DNA from: Flavobacterium sp. JAS
GTDB lineage: Bacteria > Bacteroidota > Bacteroidia > Flavobacteriales > Flavobacteriaceae
Reading direction: 5' to 3'
DNA: 64,000 nt
Assembly: GCF_020991455.1 (NCBI RefSeq)
Contig: NZ_JAJMOX010000003.1
Location: 391,616 to 455,615, forward strand
How positions within the stretch are numbered: position 1 is the first letter of the stretch; each line of letters begins with the position of its first letter. A program made the position numbers and the translations under genes. The notes beneath the pieces were generated by a model. It was not told the origin of the DNA. It did not search any database and worked only from the letters and a program-made list of their open reading frames with translations. This document shows positions 1 through 9,556 of this stretch, one piece after another.

Positions 1-33
1 AATTAAGAATTAGTAGATTTTAAATATAAATTT

Positions 34-2127
34 ATGAGTAAAGCGATATATATAGCAACAAGCGACCAAAATAGCGGAAAATCAATTGTTACACTTGGTT
101 TGATGAGTATTTTGATTGGTAAAACGGCCAAGGTTGGTTATTTTAGACCTATTGTGGAGGATTTTGTCGATGGAGAAGTAGACAATCATATTGAAACCGT
201 TTTGTCGCATTTTAATCTTGATATTAAGTTTGAAGATGCGTTTGCAATTACTAAAAGCAAATTGATCAAGAAGAAAAATAAAGGTAAAATAGGAGAGGTT
301 TTAGACTTAATTATTGAAAAATATAAAAAACTCGAAGAACGTTTTGATTTTGTTTTGGTAGAAGGAACCAGCTTTACAGGCGAAGGAACTTCAATTGAAT
401 TGGATCTGAATGTTTTAATCGCCAAAAACCTTGGAATCCCAACCATAATTATTGGTTCAGGAGTAGACAGAACACTAGAAGAATTAGTAGACAGTCTTTA
501 TCTGGTTTATGATTCGTTTAAAGTAAAAGAGGTTGAAGTACTTTCTGTCATTGCAAACAAAGTTCAGTTAGAAAATATAGATCTGGTAACACAAGGATTG
601 CAAAAAAGCTTACCAAGTAATGTTTTGATTAATACGATTCCGCTAATTTCGAGTCTGAATAATCCAACAATGCAGGAAATTGTGAATCAGCTTGATGCAA
701 AAGTATTGTTTGGAAGTAATTATCTAAACAATGAAATTGGTCATTTTAGCGTAGGAGCGATGCAATTGCATAATTACTTGTTGCACTTACATGACAATGC
801 TTTGGTGATTACACCTGGAGATCGTTCAGACATTATTTTGGGCGCATTACAGGCAAATGAATCGGTTAATTATCCAACTATTTCCGGAATCATTTTAACG
901 GGGAATATCATTCCGGAGGAAAGTATTTTGAAACTTATTGAAGGGCTTTCAGCAATTGTTCCAATTATTTCTGTAGAAGGTGGAACTTATAATATTACCA
1001 ATAAAATAGGTTCGATTAAATCGGAAATTTATGCTAATAATACCCATAAAATTGAGACATCGATTAGTACTTTCGAGAAGTATGTGAAAGTTGAAGCGCT
1101 ATCCGAAAGATTAATCACTTTTGTACCTGAAGGAATGACACCAAAAATGTTCCAGTACAATATGGTAAAACGAGCGAAACAACATCGCAAACATATTGTT
1201 TTACCGGAAGGAAATGATGAACGAATTATCATCGCAGCTTCCAGGTTATTAGATATGGATGTGGTTGATATTTCAATTATTGGAGATAAAAAACAAATCG
1301 AAAGCAAGATTGCAGAATTAGGAATTACATTAGATTTCTCAAAAATAAATATCATCAATCCTATAGAGTCTGAATTTTATGAGGATTATGCCAATACTTA
1401 TTATGAGCTTCGAAAAGCCAAAAATGTAAGCATAACAATGGCAAGAGATTTAATGGAAGATGTTTCGTATTTCGGAACCATGATGGTTTATAAAGGACAT
1501 GCTGACGGAATGGTTTCTGGTGCTGCCCACACGACGCAACACACAATTTTACCAGCGCTGCAATTCATTAAAACCAAACCAAATTCATCTGTAGTTTCGT
1601 CCGTATTTTTTATGTGTTTAGAAGATAGAGTTTCTGTTTTTGGTGATTGTGCTATTAATCCAAATCCGACAGCAGAACAATTGGCTGAAATTGCAATTTC
1701 ATCAGCAGAATCAAGTTCAGCTTTTGGAATCGAGCCTAAAATTGCCATGCTTTCTTACTCATCAGGAGCATCAGGAAAAGGAGATGAGGTTGATAAAGTA
1801 AGAACAGCGACTGAAATTGTAAAACAAAAACGCCCGGACTTAAAAATCGAAGGACCAATTCAGTACGACGCTGCTGTAGATCGCGCTGTTGGAAAAAGCA
1901 AAATGCCGGATTCTGAAGTAGCAGGGCAGGCGAGTGTGCTTATTTTCCCTGATTTAAATACAGGAAACAATACTTATAAAGCCGTTCAGAGAGAAACCGG
2001 AGCTTTGGCCATAGGACCAATGTTACAAGGTTTAAACAAGCCTGTAAACGATTTAAGCCGCGGTTGTACCGTGGACGATATTATAAACACAGTAGTAATT
2101 ACAGCGATTCAGGCACAGGGATTATAA
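34..2127 (+). CDS. pta: Phosphate acetyltransferase (long, three-domain form)
   Basis: This cytoplasmic enzyme interconverts acetyl-CoA plus phosphate and acetyl phosphate plus CoA, the first half of the Pta-AckA acetate pathway. At 697 residues it is the long form. A P-loop, dethiobiotin-synthetase-like domain opens the protein (SDQNSGKS at residues 10-17, VEGTS near 110). A DRTGG-type middle domain follows at about 215-325, and the catalytic PTA domain at about 370-690 with VLPEGNDERII, DGMVSGAAHTT and YSSGASGKG. The ATG lies 33 bases into the window, so the promoter is mostly outside. ackA follows 149 bases later on the same strand. Identification is secure. Confidence 0.97.
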   Translation: MSKAIYIATSDQNSGKSIVTLGLMSILIGKTAKVGYFRPIVEDFVDGEVDNHIETVLSHFNLDIKFEDAFAITKSKLIKKKNKGKIGEVLDLIIEKYKKLEERFDFVLVEGTSFTGEGTSIELDLNVLIAKNLGIPTIIIGSGVDRTLEELVDSLYLVYDSFKVKEVEVLSVIANKVQLENIDLVTQGLQKSLPSNVLINTIPLISSLNNPTMQEIVNQLDAKVLFGSNYLNNEIGHFSVGAMQLHNYLLHLHDNALVITPGDRSDIILGALQANESVNYPTISGIILTGNIIPEESILKLIEGLSAIVPIISVEGGTYNITNKIGSIKSEIYANNTHKIETSISTFEKYVKVEALSERLITFVPEGMTPKMFQYNMVKRAKQHRKHIVLPEGNDERIIIAASRLLDMDVVDISIIGDKKQIESKIAELGITLDFSKINIINPIESEFYEDYANTYYELRKAKNVSITMARDLMEDVSYFGTMMVYKGHADGMVSGAAHTTQHTILPALQFIKTKPNSSVVSSVFFMCLEDRVSVFGDCAINPNPTAEQLAEIAISSAESSSAFGIEPKIAMLSYSSGASGKGDEVDKVRTATEIVKQKRPDLKIEGPIQYDAAVDRAVGKSKMPDSEVAGQASVLIFPDLNTGNNTYKAVQRETGALAIGPMLQGLNKPVNDLSRGCTVDDIINTVVITAIQAQGL

Positions 2128-2242
2128 GTTATGAATTTTGAGTTATAAGTTTAAAATTCAATAAAAAAATACTTTAATCCGCGTTTAATTCATGTTCTAT
2201 ATAAATTAAAAATAAAAAAATAGCTTCTAAAAAAGGTCAGTA

Positions 2243-2274
2243 ACTTAGAAACTTAGCGCCTTAGCAACTTAAAA
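2243..2274. repeat. Short tandem 8-bp repeat before ackA
   Basis: Four consecutive 8-bp units of the form (A/C)CTTAG(A/C)(A/G) fill the 35 bases before the ackA start: ACTTAGAA, ACTTAGCG, CCTTAGCA and a decayed ACTTAAAA. The same unit recurs in tandem at 41603-41634, so this is one of the dispersed intergenic repeat families in the window. It would be transcribed as the ackA leader. Confidence 0.7.
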
Positions 2275-2276
2275 AA

Positions 2277-3461
2277 ATGAAAATATTAATTATAAACTCA
2301 GGAAGTTCATCAATAAAATATCAATTAATGGTTATGCCGGCAAACGAAGTAATTTGTACCGGTATGATTGACAGAATTGGTTTAGAAACTTCAAATGTAT
2401 CATTCAAAACCTCTTCAAATACAATAGAAGAAACATTACCAATTTCAAATCATAAAGTAGGTTTACAAAAAGTAGCCAGTATGCTTTTGGACGCTGAAAA
2501 AGGAGTTATTAAATCGACTTCAGAAATTGGGGCAGTTGGCCATCGCGTCGTGCATGGCGGAAGTGATTTTAGCGATACTGTAAAAATTGACGAAAAAGTA
2601 AAAGCAAAAATCAAACAGCTTTTTGAGCTAGCGCCATTGCATAATCCTGCTAATTTAGAAGGAATTAATGTTGCTGAGGAGATCTTTAGTTCAGCAGAGC
2701 AAATTGCCGTTTTTGATACTGCATTTCATCAAACAATGTCAGAGGTTGCTTATAAATATGCAATTCCAAATTATCTTTTGACAGAAAATAAAGTGCGCGT
2801 TTACGGTTTTCACGGAACGAGTCATAAATATGTTTCTGAAAAAGCAATTGAGAATTTAGAAAGCAATTCCAGAATAATCACTATTCATTTAGGAAATGGC
2901 TGCAGTATGGCCGCAATTAAAAACGGAAAATGTATTGATACCACAATGGGTTTTTCGCCGTCAAATGGCTTAATAATGGGTACAAGATGTGGTGATATTG
3001 ATCAGTCCGTAGTTTTTTATATGATTAAAAATTTAGGATATACACCAGATGAGGTAAATTCAATTTTATTGAAACAAAGTGGTATGCTTGGCCTTACAGG
3101 TTACAGTGATTTACGCGATATAGAATCGGAAGCTGAAAAAGGAAATAAAGATTGTCAGTTGGCTTTATTTATGAATGCTTATAGAATCAAAAAAACAATT
3201 GGTTCTTATACAGCAGCTTTAAATGGCTTGGATGCTATTGTTTTTACTGCCGGAATTGGAGAAAACTCTTCGCACATGCGTAAATTGATTTGTACGGATA
3301 TGGATTATTTTGGTATTGAATTGGATCAGGAAAAAAATCAAATTCGTTCAAAAGAAATCAGAGAAATTAATTTGCCAAATTCAAAAACGAAAGTATTGGT
3401 AATTCCAACAGATGAGGAATATGAAATTGCAAATCAGGTTTATCATTTACTTCATAATTAA
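2277..3461 (+). CDS. ackA: Acetate kinase
   Basis: Acetate kinase makes ATP and acetate from acetyl phosphate and ADP, completing the pathway begun by pta just upstream. The 394-residue length is normal. The N-terminal signature INSGSSSIKYQL and the second signature VYGFHGTSHKYVS (residues about 180-190) are intact, and TAGIGENSSHMR lies near the C-terminus as in the ASKHA fold. The start codon follows a tandem 8-bp repeat and has no Shine-Dalgarno sequence. A strong terminator follows at 3482-3511. Pta-AckA is probably one transcript. Confidence 0.97.
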   Translation: MKILIINSGSSSIKYQLMVMPANEVICTGMIDRIGLETSNVSFKTSSNTIEETLPISNHKVGLQKVASMLLDAEKGVIKSTSEIGAVGHRVVHGGSDFSDTVKIDEKVKAKIKQLFELAPLHNPANLEGINVAEEIFSSAEQIAVFDTAFHQTMSEVAYKYAIPNYLLTENKVRVYGFHGTSHKYVSEKAIENLESNSRIITIHLGNGCSMAAIKNGKCIDTTMGFSPSNGLIMGTRCGDIDQSVVFYMIKNLGYTPDEVNSILLKQSGMLGLTGYSDLRDIESEAEKGNKDCQLALFMNAYRIKKTIGSYTAALNGLDAIVFTAGIGENSSHMRKLICTDMDYFGIELDQEKNQIRSKEIREINLPNSKTKVLVIPTDEEYEIANQVYHLLHN

Positions 3462-3481
3462 GAATTGACATTATAAAAATT

Positions 3482-3511
3482 AAAAAAGCTTCTCAGTAGA
3501 GGAGCTTTTTT
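3482..3511 (+). terminator. Rho-independent terminator after ackA
   Basis: A 13-bp stem (AAAAAAGCTTCTC with GAGGAGCTTTTTT, one G-T wobble) around a 4-base loop, ending in a T run. It separates pta-ackA from the PUL regulator. Confidence 0.85.
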
Positions 3512-3538
3512 TACATATAAAAATTAAATATTTGTCAT

Positions 3539-3546
3539 TATCTTTG
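3539..3546 (+). promoter_or_regulatory. Candidate -7 element (TATCTTTG) for the PUL regulator
   Basis: An exact match to the Bacteroidota -7 consensus TAnnTTTG. It would place transcription start near 3553, downstream of the first possible TTG codon (3532) and upstream of the TTG at 3565. No convincing -33 TTG is present at the usual spacing. Confidence 0.4.
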
Positions 3547-3564
3547 AATATAAAATATCATACT

Positions 3565-6309
3565 TTGAAATCGATACTTCTAAAAACATTCTTCTTCTTT
3601 TTCATTGCTTTTCAAATTCAAGCACAAGAATTACTTCCTTTTGTAGAAAATTATAATAAATCAGATTACCAGGGCGATAACCAAATTTGGAATGTCGTTC
3701 AGGGAAAAGATAACGCCATGTATTTTGCCAATAATCATTATTTACTGCGATATGATGGTGTTCTTTGGGAAAAATATTCTTTGCCTAATAAAACTATTAT
3801 CAGATCAATTTTAATTGAAGGAGATAAGATATATTCTGGTTCTTATAAAGAATTCGGGTATTGGTACAGAAAAGAGGGTAAAATGCATTATGTATCAATT
3901 ACCAAAAATCTGCGATTATTTGATGAAAAAGACAACGAAGAAATCTGGAAAATTTTTAGATTCAATGGTTCCTTATATTTTCAATCTTTTAACGATGTTT
4001 TTATTTATGATGGTAAACATATCAAAAAAATAAAATTTCCATTTTTAATTTCTTACTGTTTTGTCGTAGACAATAATCTTTATGTTGCTTCTGTAGAAAA
4101 AGGTATTTTTAAGATGAACGGCTCGCGAATTGCAAATCCAAAAGGATGGGATGTATTAAAAAAGACTGTAGTTCATGCCATTGAAAAATACCAAAACAAA
4201 ACCTATGTATTTACTCAGAAAAAAGGAATTTTTATTCTAGAAAATGGAAGTTTAAAGCCTTGGGATAATTCTTTAAATGAAACCTTTAAGGCAGCTACAA
4301 TTAATATTGCAAAATTTATTAAAAACAATAAATTGGTTGTTGGATCTGGTAACAGAGGGGTTTTTATTTATGATTTCAATACAAATACTTATAAGAATAT
4401 CGATCGAAATAATGTACTGATGAACAACTCTGTTTTAAGTATTGGTTTTGATAAAGAAAATGACTTATGGTTAGGATTAGACAACGGTATTGCTCATGTA
4501 GAAGTAAATTCTCCAATATCATTTTTCTATGATAATTCAGGGATTTTGGGTTCGGTATATTCCGTTGCAACGATAAATAAAGGATATTTGATTGCGTCGA
4601 ATCACGGTATTTATGAGTTTTATTCAGGTAAATTTAATATGCTGCCCAATACTCAGGGACAAGCCTGGAATATTACAAAAATTAATGACAAATATATCAT
4701 TGGTCATAACGATGGAACGTTCTCTTATGACAACGGCTCTTTGGTCAAAATAAATAATAAAAGTGGCGGATGGAATTTGTCAAAAAGCAGTATTAATAAT
4801 ACTTACTTTCAGTCTACTTATGACGGAGTTTTATTGTATGACAATACTTCGGATCTAACTCAGAGCAAAATTATTGAGAATCTTTCAAAACCCATAAAAT
4901 ATGTGGCCCAAAATAAAAAGAATGAAATTTGGGCAGCAGATAATTATCGCGGATTGTATCGTGTTCTATATGACGATAATTACAAAACAAAGAAAGTAGA
5001 AAACGTTACGCAGCAAAGTAAAATAAAAAATGATTTTGGAGTTAAAATTTTTGAATTTAGAAGTGAAATTCTTTTTCTAATCAATAATTCATGGTATACC
5101 TATAATTCGCTAAGTGGTAAATTGGAAAAAAATGAATTATTTAATTCTAATTTCAAAAACATTACAGATGTAGTATCTATTGATGAAGATCATTTTATGG
5201 TACTGCAAAACGGGATTTTGTACCATATTTATGCTGATGAAAATAAATTCCTGTGGAATATTATTCAGGAGAAGTATTATAAAGGAAAACTAATCAACGA
5301 TAATCTTAGAATTTTTAAAACTCAGAATCATTATTTGCTAAATCTTGATGATGGCTTTATTTCACTTCAATTAAAGTACGAGAACAAACAAAACTCAGAT
5401 GTTAAAATAGAAGCGTTTAATGATGAGAATTTAGTAGTAAATGATTCTAAAATCAAATTCAATACAGAACTAAAAATTAATGTAATTTCTGGAATTTACG
5501 GTGCAAGTAAGCCTAATTTGTTCTATAAACTGAATAATAGTAAAGATTTTATCTCGGTAAAAGATGGATTAATTGTTTTGAATAATTTAAGCAGTGGTTT
5601 TCATTCGATCGCTATTTTTAATCATAATGGAGCCAGTTATGAAAAAGTAGCAAATTTTGATTTTAAAGTTGCCGAACCCTGGTATTTTTCAATTTGGATG
5701 ATTTTATTGTATTTGTTGGTAATAGGAGTAGTTTTATTTTTCTACTACAAATGGAATAAACTTCGCTATATGCAAAAATTAAAATTGCAGGCAGAAGAAT
5801 TAAAACATCAAAGAGAAATTCTGGAAATGGAATTGAAAGCTGAAAACGAATTGAATGTTCAGGAATATGAAAAACACATTCTGGAACTGGAATTACAGAC
5901 AAAATCATCTGAAGTTGCCGGAAAGTCATTGTCTATTGCTAAGCAAAGTGAAATGATCGAAAATATCCAAAGCATTTTAGATTCAGAGAAAGATTTTAGT
6001 AAGCTTAAAAGCGAAATTAAAAAAGCAATTAAGATTAACGAAGTCAATAAACACGAATGGGAAATTTTTGAAACAAACCTGAATCAAATTCATAACGAGT
6101 TTATCATTAATCTTTCCAAGAAATTTCCAAATCTTACTCCAAAAGATATAAAGTTGTGTGTTTATCTTAAAATGAACCTTTCTTCAAAGGAAATTGCGCC
6201 TATGATGAACATCTCCTTTAGAGGTGTAGAGCTACATCGTTATCGCTTAAGAAAGAAGTTAAACCTCCTTCAAGAAGATAATCTGTCAAAATTTTTACTT
6301 AATATCTAA
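3565..6309 (+). CDS. Membrane-anchored PUL regulator: beta-propeller sensor, Y_Y_Y domain, LuxR-type HTH
   Basis: A predicted transmembrane transcription regulator that senses a periplasmic ligand and controls the adjacent SusC/SusD operon. From a TTG start at 3565 it has about 914 residues: signal peptide (KSILLKTFFFFFIAFQIQAQ), repeated beta-propeller blades to about 630 (e.g. ENDLWLGLDNGIAHVE), a Y_Y_Y-like domain, one transmembrane helix (about 706-729), a long coiled coil, and a C-terminal HTH (about 855-910, LSSKEIAPMMNISFRGVELH). It lacks the histidine kinase and receiver domains of hybrid two-component PUL regulators, so it would signal without phosphotransfer. There is no ATG start; TTG at 3532 is possible, but a -7 element overlaps it. 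The exact ligand is unknown. Confidence 0.88.
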   Translation: MKSILLKTFFFFFIAFQIQAQELLPFVENYNKSDYQGDNQIWNVVQGKDNAMYFANNHYLLRYDGVLWEKYSLPNKTIIRSILIEGDKIYSGSYKEFGYWYRKEGKMHYVSITKNLRLFDEKDNEEIWKIFRFNGSLYFQSFNDVFIYDGKHIKKIKFPFLISYCFVVDNNLYVASVEKGIFKMNGSRIANPKGWDVLKKTVVHAIEKYQNKTYVFTQKKGIFILENGSLKPWDNSLNETFKAATINIAKFIKNNKLVVGSGNRGVFIYDFNTNTYKNIDRNNVLMNNSVLSIGFDKENDLWLGLDNGIAHVEVNSPISFFYDNSGILGSVYSVATINKGYLIASNHGIYEFYSGKFNMLPNTQGQAWNITKINDKYIIGHNDGTFSYDNGSLVKINNKSGGWNLSKSSINNTYFQSTYDGVLLYDNTSDLTQSKIIENLSKPIKYVAQNKKNEIWAADNYRGLYRVLYDDNYKTKKVENVTQQSKIKNDFGVKIFEFRSEILFLINNSWYTYNSLSGKLEKNELFNSNFKNITDVVSIDEDHFMVLQNGILYHIYADENKFLWNIIQEKYYKGKLINDNLRIFKTQNHYLLNLDDGFISLQLKYENKQNSDVKIEAFNDENLVVNDSKIKFNTELKINVISGIYGASKPNLFYKLNNSKDFISVKDGLIVLNNLSSGFHSIAIFNHNGASYEKVANFDFKVAEPWYFSIWMILLYLLVIGVVLFFYYKWNKLRYMQKLKLQAEELKHQREILEMELKAENELNVQEYEKHILELELQTKSSEVAGKSLSIAKQSEMIENIQSILDSEKDFSKLKSEIKKAIKINEVNKHEWEIFETNLNQIHNEFIINLSKKFPNLTPKDIKLCVYLKMNLSSKEIAPMMNISFRGVELHRYRLRKKLNLLQEDNLSKFLLNI

Positions 6310-6370
6310 TTTGTACTGCTGTATATTGGTTATTTTTTATTTTTTAACCGCTTTTTTTACGGTATTGTAA

Positions 6371-6503
6371 TACATCATTAGTACATCATAAAGAAATGTT
6401 AATAATCTAAAATTAACATTTATTATGTTGATTTGTAGTTGTTTATGTTCTGAATTTAACATAATGATGTAGCTATGTTGTAGTGGTTTTGATGTACTAC
6501 AAC
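6371..6503 (+). promoter_or_regulatory. Putative operator region upstream of the susC gene
   Basis: The 243-bp gap between the regulator and the SusC gene carries repeated half-sites. TACATCAT occurs at 6371-6378 and 6382-6389 as direct repeats 11 bp apart. Its exact complement ATGATGTA is at 6464-6471, and a 7/8 match in that orientation is at 6489-6496. Overlapping the last is a perfect 8-bp inverted repeat, GTTGTAGT (6477-6484) and ACTACAAC (6496-6503), with an 11-bp spacer. I infer binding sites for the HTH regulator encoded immediately upstream. No exact TAnnTTTG match precedes susC; TAATTTGG at 6516-6523 is close. Confidence 0.5.
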
Positions 6504-6552
6504 GTTGTAATTGTTTAATTTGGTCGAACTAACTTAAACGATTACAAACTGT

Positions 6553-9552
6553 ATGAAAAATTTTATTTTTAGCTTTTTAGCACTCTTGCTTCTTCCGGCT
6601 TATATGTCAGGACAAGCAATTAAAGGAAAAGTAGTAGACAGTAGTGGAATGGGAGTTCCCGGAGCAGTTATTAGCGCTCCGCAATCCCGAACATCTGCTG
6701 ATGCTGATTTCGACGGTAATTTTACAATAAACGCCAAAGAGGGTGAGATTTTAAAAATCTCGATGTTAGGTTTTGATGCTATTTCTATGGCAGCAACATC
6801 TGGTATGACTGTTACATTAAAAGAAGCAGAAGATACTGCTTTAAAAGAAGTAGTTGTCATTGGATACGGTACCAGAAAGAAAATTGATAATACTTCAGCT
6901 GTAAGCTCAATTAAATCTGAAGAAATTACAAAAATGAAAGTGTTAAATGCCTCTCAAGCTATACAAGGTAAGGCTGCCGGGGTTCAGGTATCTACTTCAG
7001 ATGCACCTGGAAGCACGCCTTCAGTTGTGATCAGGGGAGCTGGTACTGCATTAGGAGGAAGAAATCCTTTATATGTTGTAGACGGTATGCCTACTGAGAA
7101 TATCAATAACATTAATACTAATGATATTACATCTTACGAGATTTTGAAAGATGCTTCTTCTTTAGCTATTTATGGAACAAGAGGTGCAAATGGTGTAATT
7201 ATGATTACAACCAAAGCTGGAAAAGGAAAACTTACTGTAGATGTTGAAAGTTTTGCAGGTATTAGAAGCCCTTTGAAAAAAGTTAAAATGGCAAATAGTG
7301 ACGAGTATGTTCGCTATAGCAATGCTGCTTTCAGCAATGATTTTCCACAAGGCAGATTCTCTGCAAATCAGCCATATAATACAGATTGGTTAGATGAGAT
7401 TACAAGAACGGGAACTTATACTCAAAATAATATTGCAATCTCAGGATCTTCAGAAAATGTAAAATACTTTTTTAGTGTTGGAAATTATGAAGAAAAAGGA
7501 ATTTTGAACGGATCTGATTATGGACGTACAACGATCAGAAACAATAATGAGTTTAAACTTTCAGAAAAAGTTAAAATAACACAAAATTTAAGTGTAAGTA
7601 CTATTAAGAATACACCAATGCCTTTGAGTGCATTTACTAATGCTTACAGACAATCTCCACTAGTTCCTGTACGTTACGCTGACGGGAAATATGGTGTGCC
7701 ATTTGTTTCTAATGGAGTTGTAGCTGAAACTGGAGCATCATTTAACAATGTTGGAAATCCTGTAGCTCAATTGGATTATACAAATGAACAGCAACAAACA
7801 GTTATGTTGCAAGGTGGATTAAAATTAGATTATGATATTATCAAATCTTTAAAATTCACTTCACAATTCAACGGAGAATTTTTTACTTACAAACAGTATA
7901 ATTATGTAGATAATCAAGCTCTTTGGTTAGCTGCAGATCCTACTCGTGTAGCATCAAAGTACCCTTCAGATTTGAATATAAACACTTTGACAAGAAACAG
8001 AGATCAATACTTTAACTGGAATTTATCTAACTACCTGACTTATAATAAAGTTTTTGCTGATATTCATGATGTTGAAGTTACAGCGGGTATTGAGGCGAAT
8101 GTACAAGGAACCAGAGAAAAGTTAACTATTGACAGAAAGAATGTAAATTCAAACTCGAATTACTGGTCTTTAAAAGATGTTAATGTTGCGGGCACTGTTA
8201 CAGGTTTAAAAGATGAAGCTTTGAACCAAAGAAGACTTGCATCTTATTTTGCACGTTTTCAATATAAATTGTTAGACAGATATTTGGTTACAGGTACTGT
8301 AAGACGTGATGGATCATCTCAATTTGCTGAAGACAAACGTTGGGGAACATTTCCATCAGTTGGCTTAGGCTGGGTTGTATCTAAAGAAAGTTTCTTAAGT
8401 AATGTAGAACCAATCAATTTATTAAAAATTAGAGGTTCTTGGGGTAGATTAGGAAATCAAAATGTACCACTTAATACACAGCTATTAACTTCTGGATTAG
8501 ATTATTCAGGTTTAGGTTCTGGTACGACAATAAATTCTCAGGTTGATCCTAATTTATCTTGGGAGATTGTTGAAGAACTTTCAGGAGGTTTTGATTTTGA
8601 AGTATTGAACAGCAGATTAAAAGGATCTTTTGATTTGTATGATAAAAATACAACAAATACAATTTTGAATGTTAAGCCATATTCGACTTCAGGAATTACG
8701 GTAGCTACACCTGCACACGTTGGAGAAGTATCTAACAAAGGTTATGAAATTTCTTTACGTTGGGATGATAAAATAAACGAAAATTTAAGCTATTGGGTAG
8801 GAGGAAATTTTTCTCATAATAAAAATGAACTTACAAGCCTTAAAAATGTTCAGTTAAATCCGATTATTGGAGGAAGTTTAGGAAATGGTCAAAATACCAA
8901 AATTCTTGATAATACTTCAGTAGGACAACCTTTAGGCAGCTTTTTTATGTATGAGTACGCAGGAGTTGACCCAACAAATGGTCAAATGTTGTACTACAAA
9001 GCAGATGGCTCTAAAGTAGGTCAATCAGGATTAGATGAACTTAAAGACAAAAAATACGTAGGTTCTCTTTTACCAACTTCTAATTATGGAGTTAGTTTAG
9101 GACTAAACTATAAAAACATTGATTTTTCTCTAGACGGTTACGGAACCGGAGGTGCAAAAGTATATAACGGAAAAAAAGCACAACGTTTTGGAGGTGAAAA
9201 CATAGAAGCTTCGACAGCACGTGATTTCTGGACACCAACTAATACTACAGCTTCTAATCCTGCACCTTCTAATTTAGTTCCTTTCGCTTCAACTTATTAC
9301 TTGGAGTCTGCAGACTTTTTTAGAATCAATAACATTACTTTAGGATATAAACTTCCACTTAAAGAAGATCAGTTTATTAGTTTTTGCCGAATTTATGTAA
9401 ATGCAATTAACCCATTTATTACACAAAAATTCTCTGGATTTTCACCAGATGTAGTGTCTGATGGTAAGTTAGTTGAAGGTACTCAAGGGGTTGAGTTAGA
9501 TGCTTACCCATCATTGAGATCATTTGTTATTGGTGCAAATTTAAAATTTTAA
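6553..9552 (+). CDS. SusC/RagA-type TonB-dependent outer membrane transporter
   Basis: Outer membrane TonB-dependent channel that imports oligosaccharides together with its SusD partner. It has 999 residues: signal peptide (cleavage near MSGQA), a CarboxypepD_reg-like domain (about 22-100, IKGKVVDSSGMGVPGA), a TonB-box region with VVVIGYGTRKK (about 98-108), a plug domain (about 115-225, with the SusC-typical YVVDGMPTENINNI and GTRGANGVIMITTK), then the beta barrel ending in the aromatic GANLKF. The SusD gene starts 4 bases later, so the two are co-translated. Regulation is expected from the preceding regulator. Family assignment is certain; the substrate is inferred only from neighbours. Confidence 0.95.
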   Translation: MKNFIFSFLALLLLPAYMSGQAIKGKVVDSSGMGVPGAVISAPQSRTSADADFDGNFTINAKEGEILKISMLGFDAISMAATSGMTVTLKEAEDTALKEVVVIGYGTRKKIDNTSAVSSIKSEEITKMKVLNASQAIQGKAAGVQVSTSDAPGSTPSVVIRGAGTALGGRNPLYVVDGMPTENINNINTNDITSYEILKDASSLAIYGTRGANGVIMITTKAGKGKLTVDVESFAGIRSPLKKVKMANSDEYVRYSNAAFSNDFPQGRFSANQPYNTDWLDEITRTGTYTQNNIAISGSSENVKYFFSVGNYEEKGILNGSDYGRTTIRNNNEFKLSEKVKITQNLSVSTIKNTPMPLSAFTNAYRQSPLVPVRYADGKYGVPFVSNGVVAETGASFNNVGNPVAQLDYTNEQQQTVMLQGGLKLDYDIIKSLKFTSQFNGEFFTYKQYNYVDNQALWLAADPTRVASKYPSDLNINTLTRNRDQYFNWNLSNYLTYNKVFADIHDVEVTAGIEANVQGTREKLTIDRKNVNSNSNYWSLKDVNVAGTVTGLKDEALNQRRLASYFARFQYKLLDRYLVTGTVRRDGSSQFAEDKRWGTFPSVGLGWVVSKESFLSNVEPINLLKIRGSWGRLGNQNVPLNTQLLTSGLDYSGLGSGTTINSQVDPNLSWEIVEELSGGFDFEVLNSRLKGSFDLYDKNTTNTILNVKPYSTSGITVATPAHVGEVSNKGYEISLRWDDKINENLSYWVGGNFSHNKNELTSLKNVQLNPIIGGSLGNGQNTKILDNTSVGQPLGSFFMYEYAGVDPTNGQMLYYKADGSKVGQSGLDELKDKKYVGSLLPTSNYGVSLGLNYKNIDFSLDGYGTGGAKVYNGKKAQRFGGENIEASTARDFWTPTNTTASNPAPSNLVPFASTYYLESADFFRINNITLGYKLPLKEDQFISFCRIYVNAINPFITQKFSGFSPDVVSDGKLVEGTQGVELDAYPSLRSFVIGANLKF

Positions 9553-9556
9553 TATT

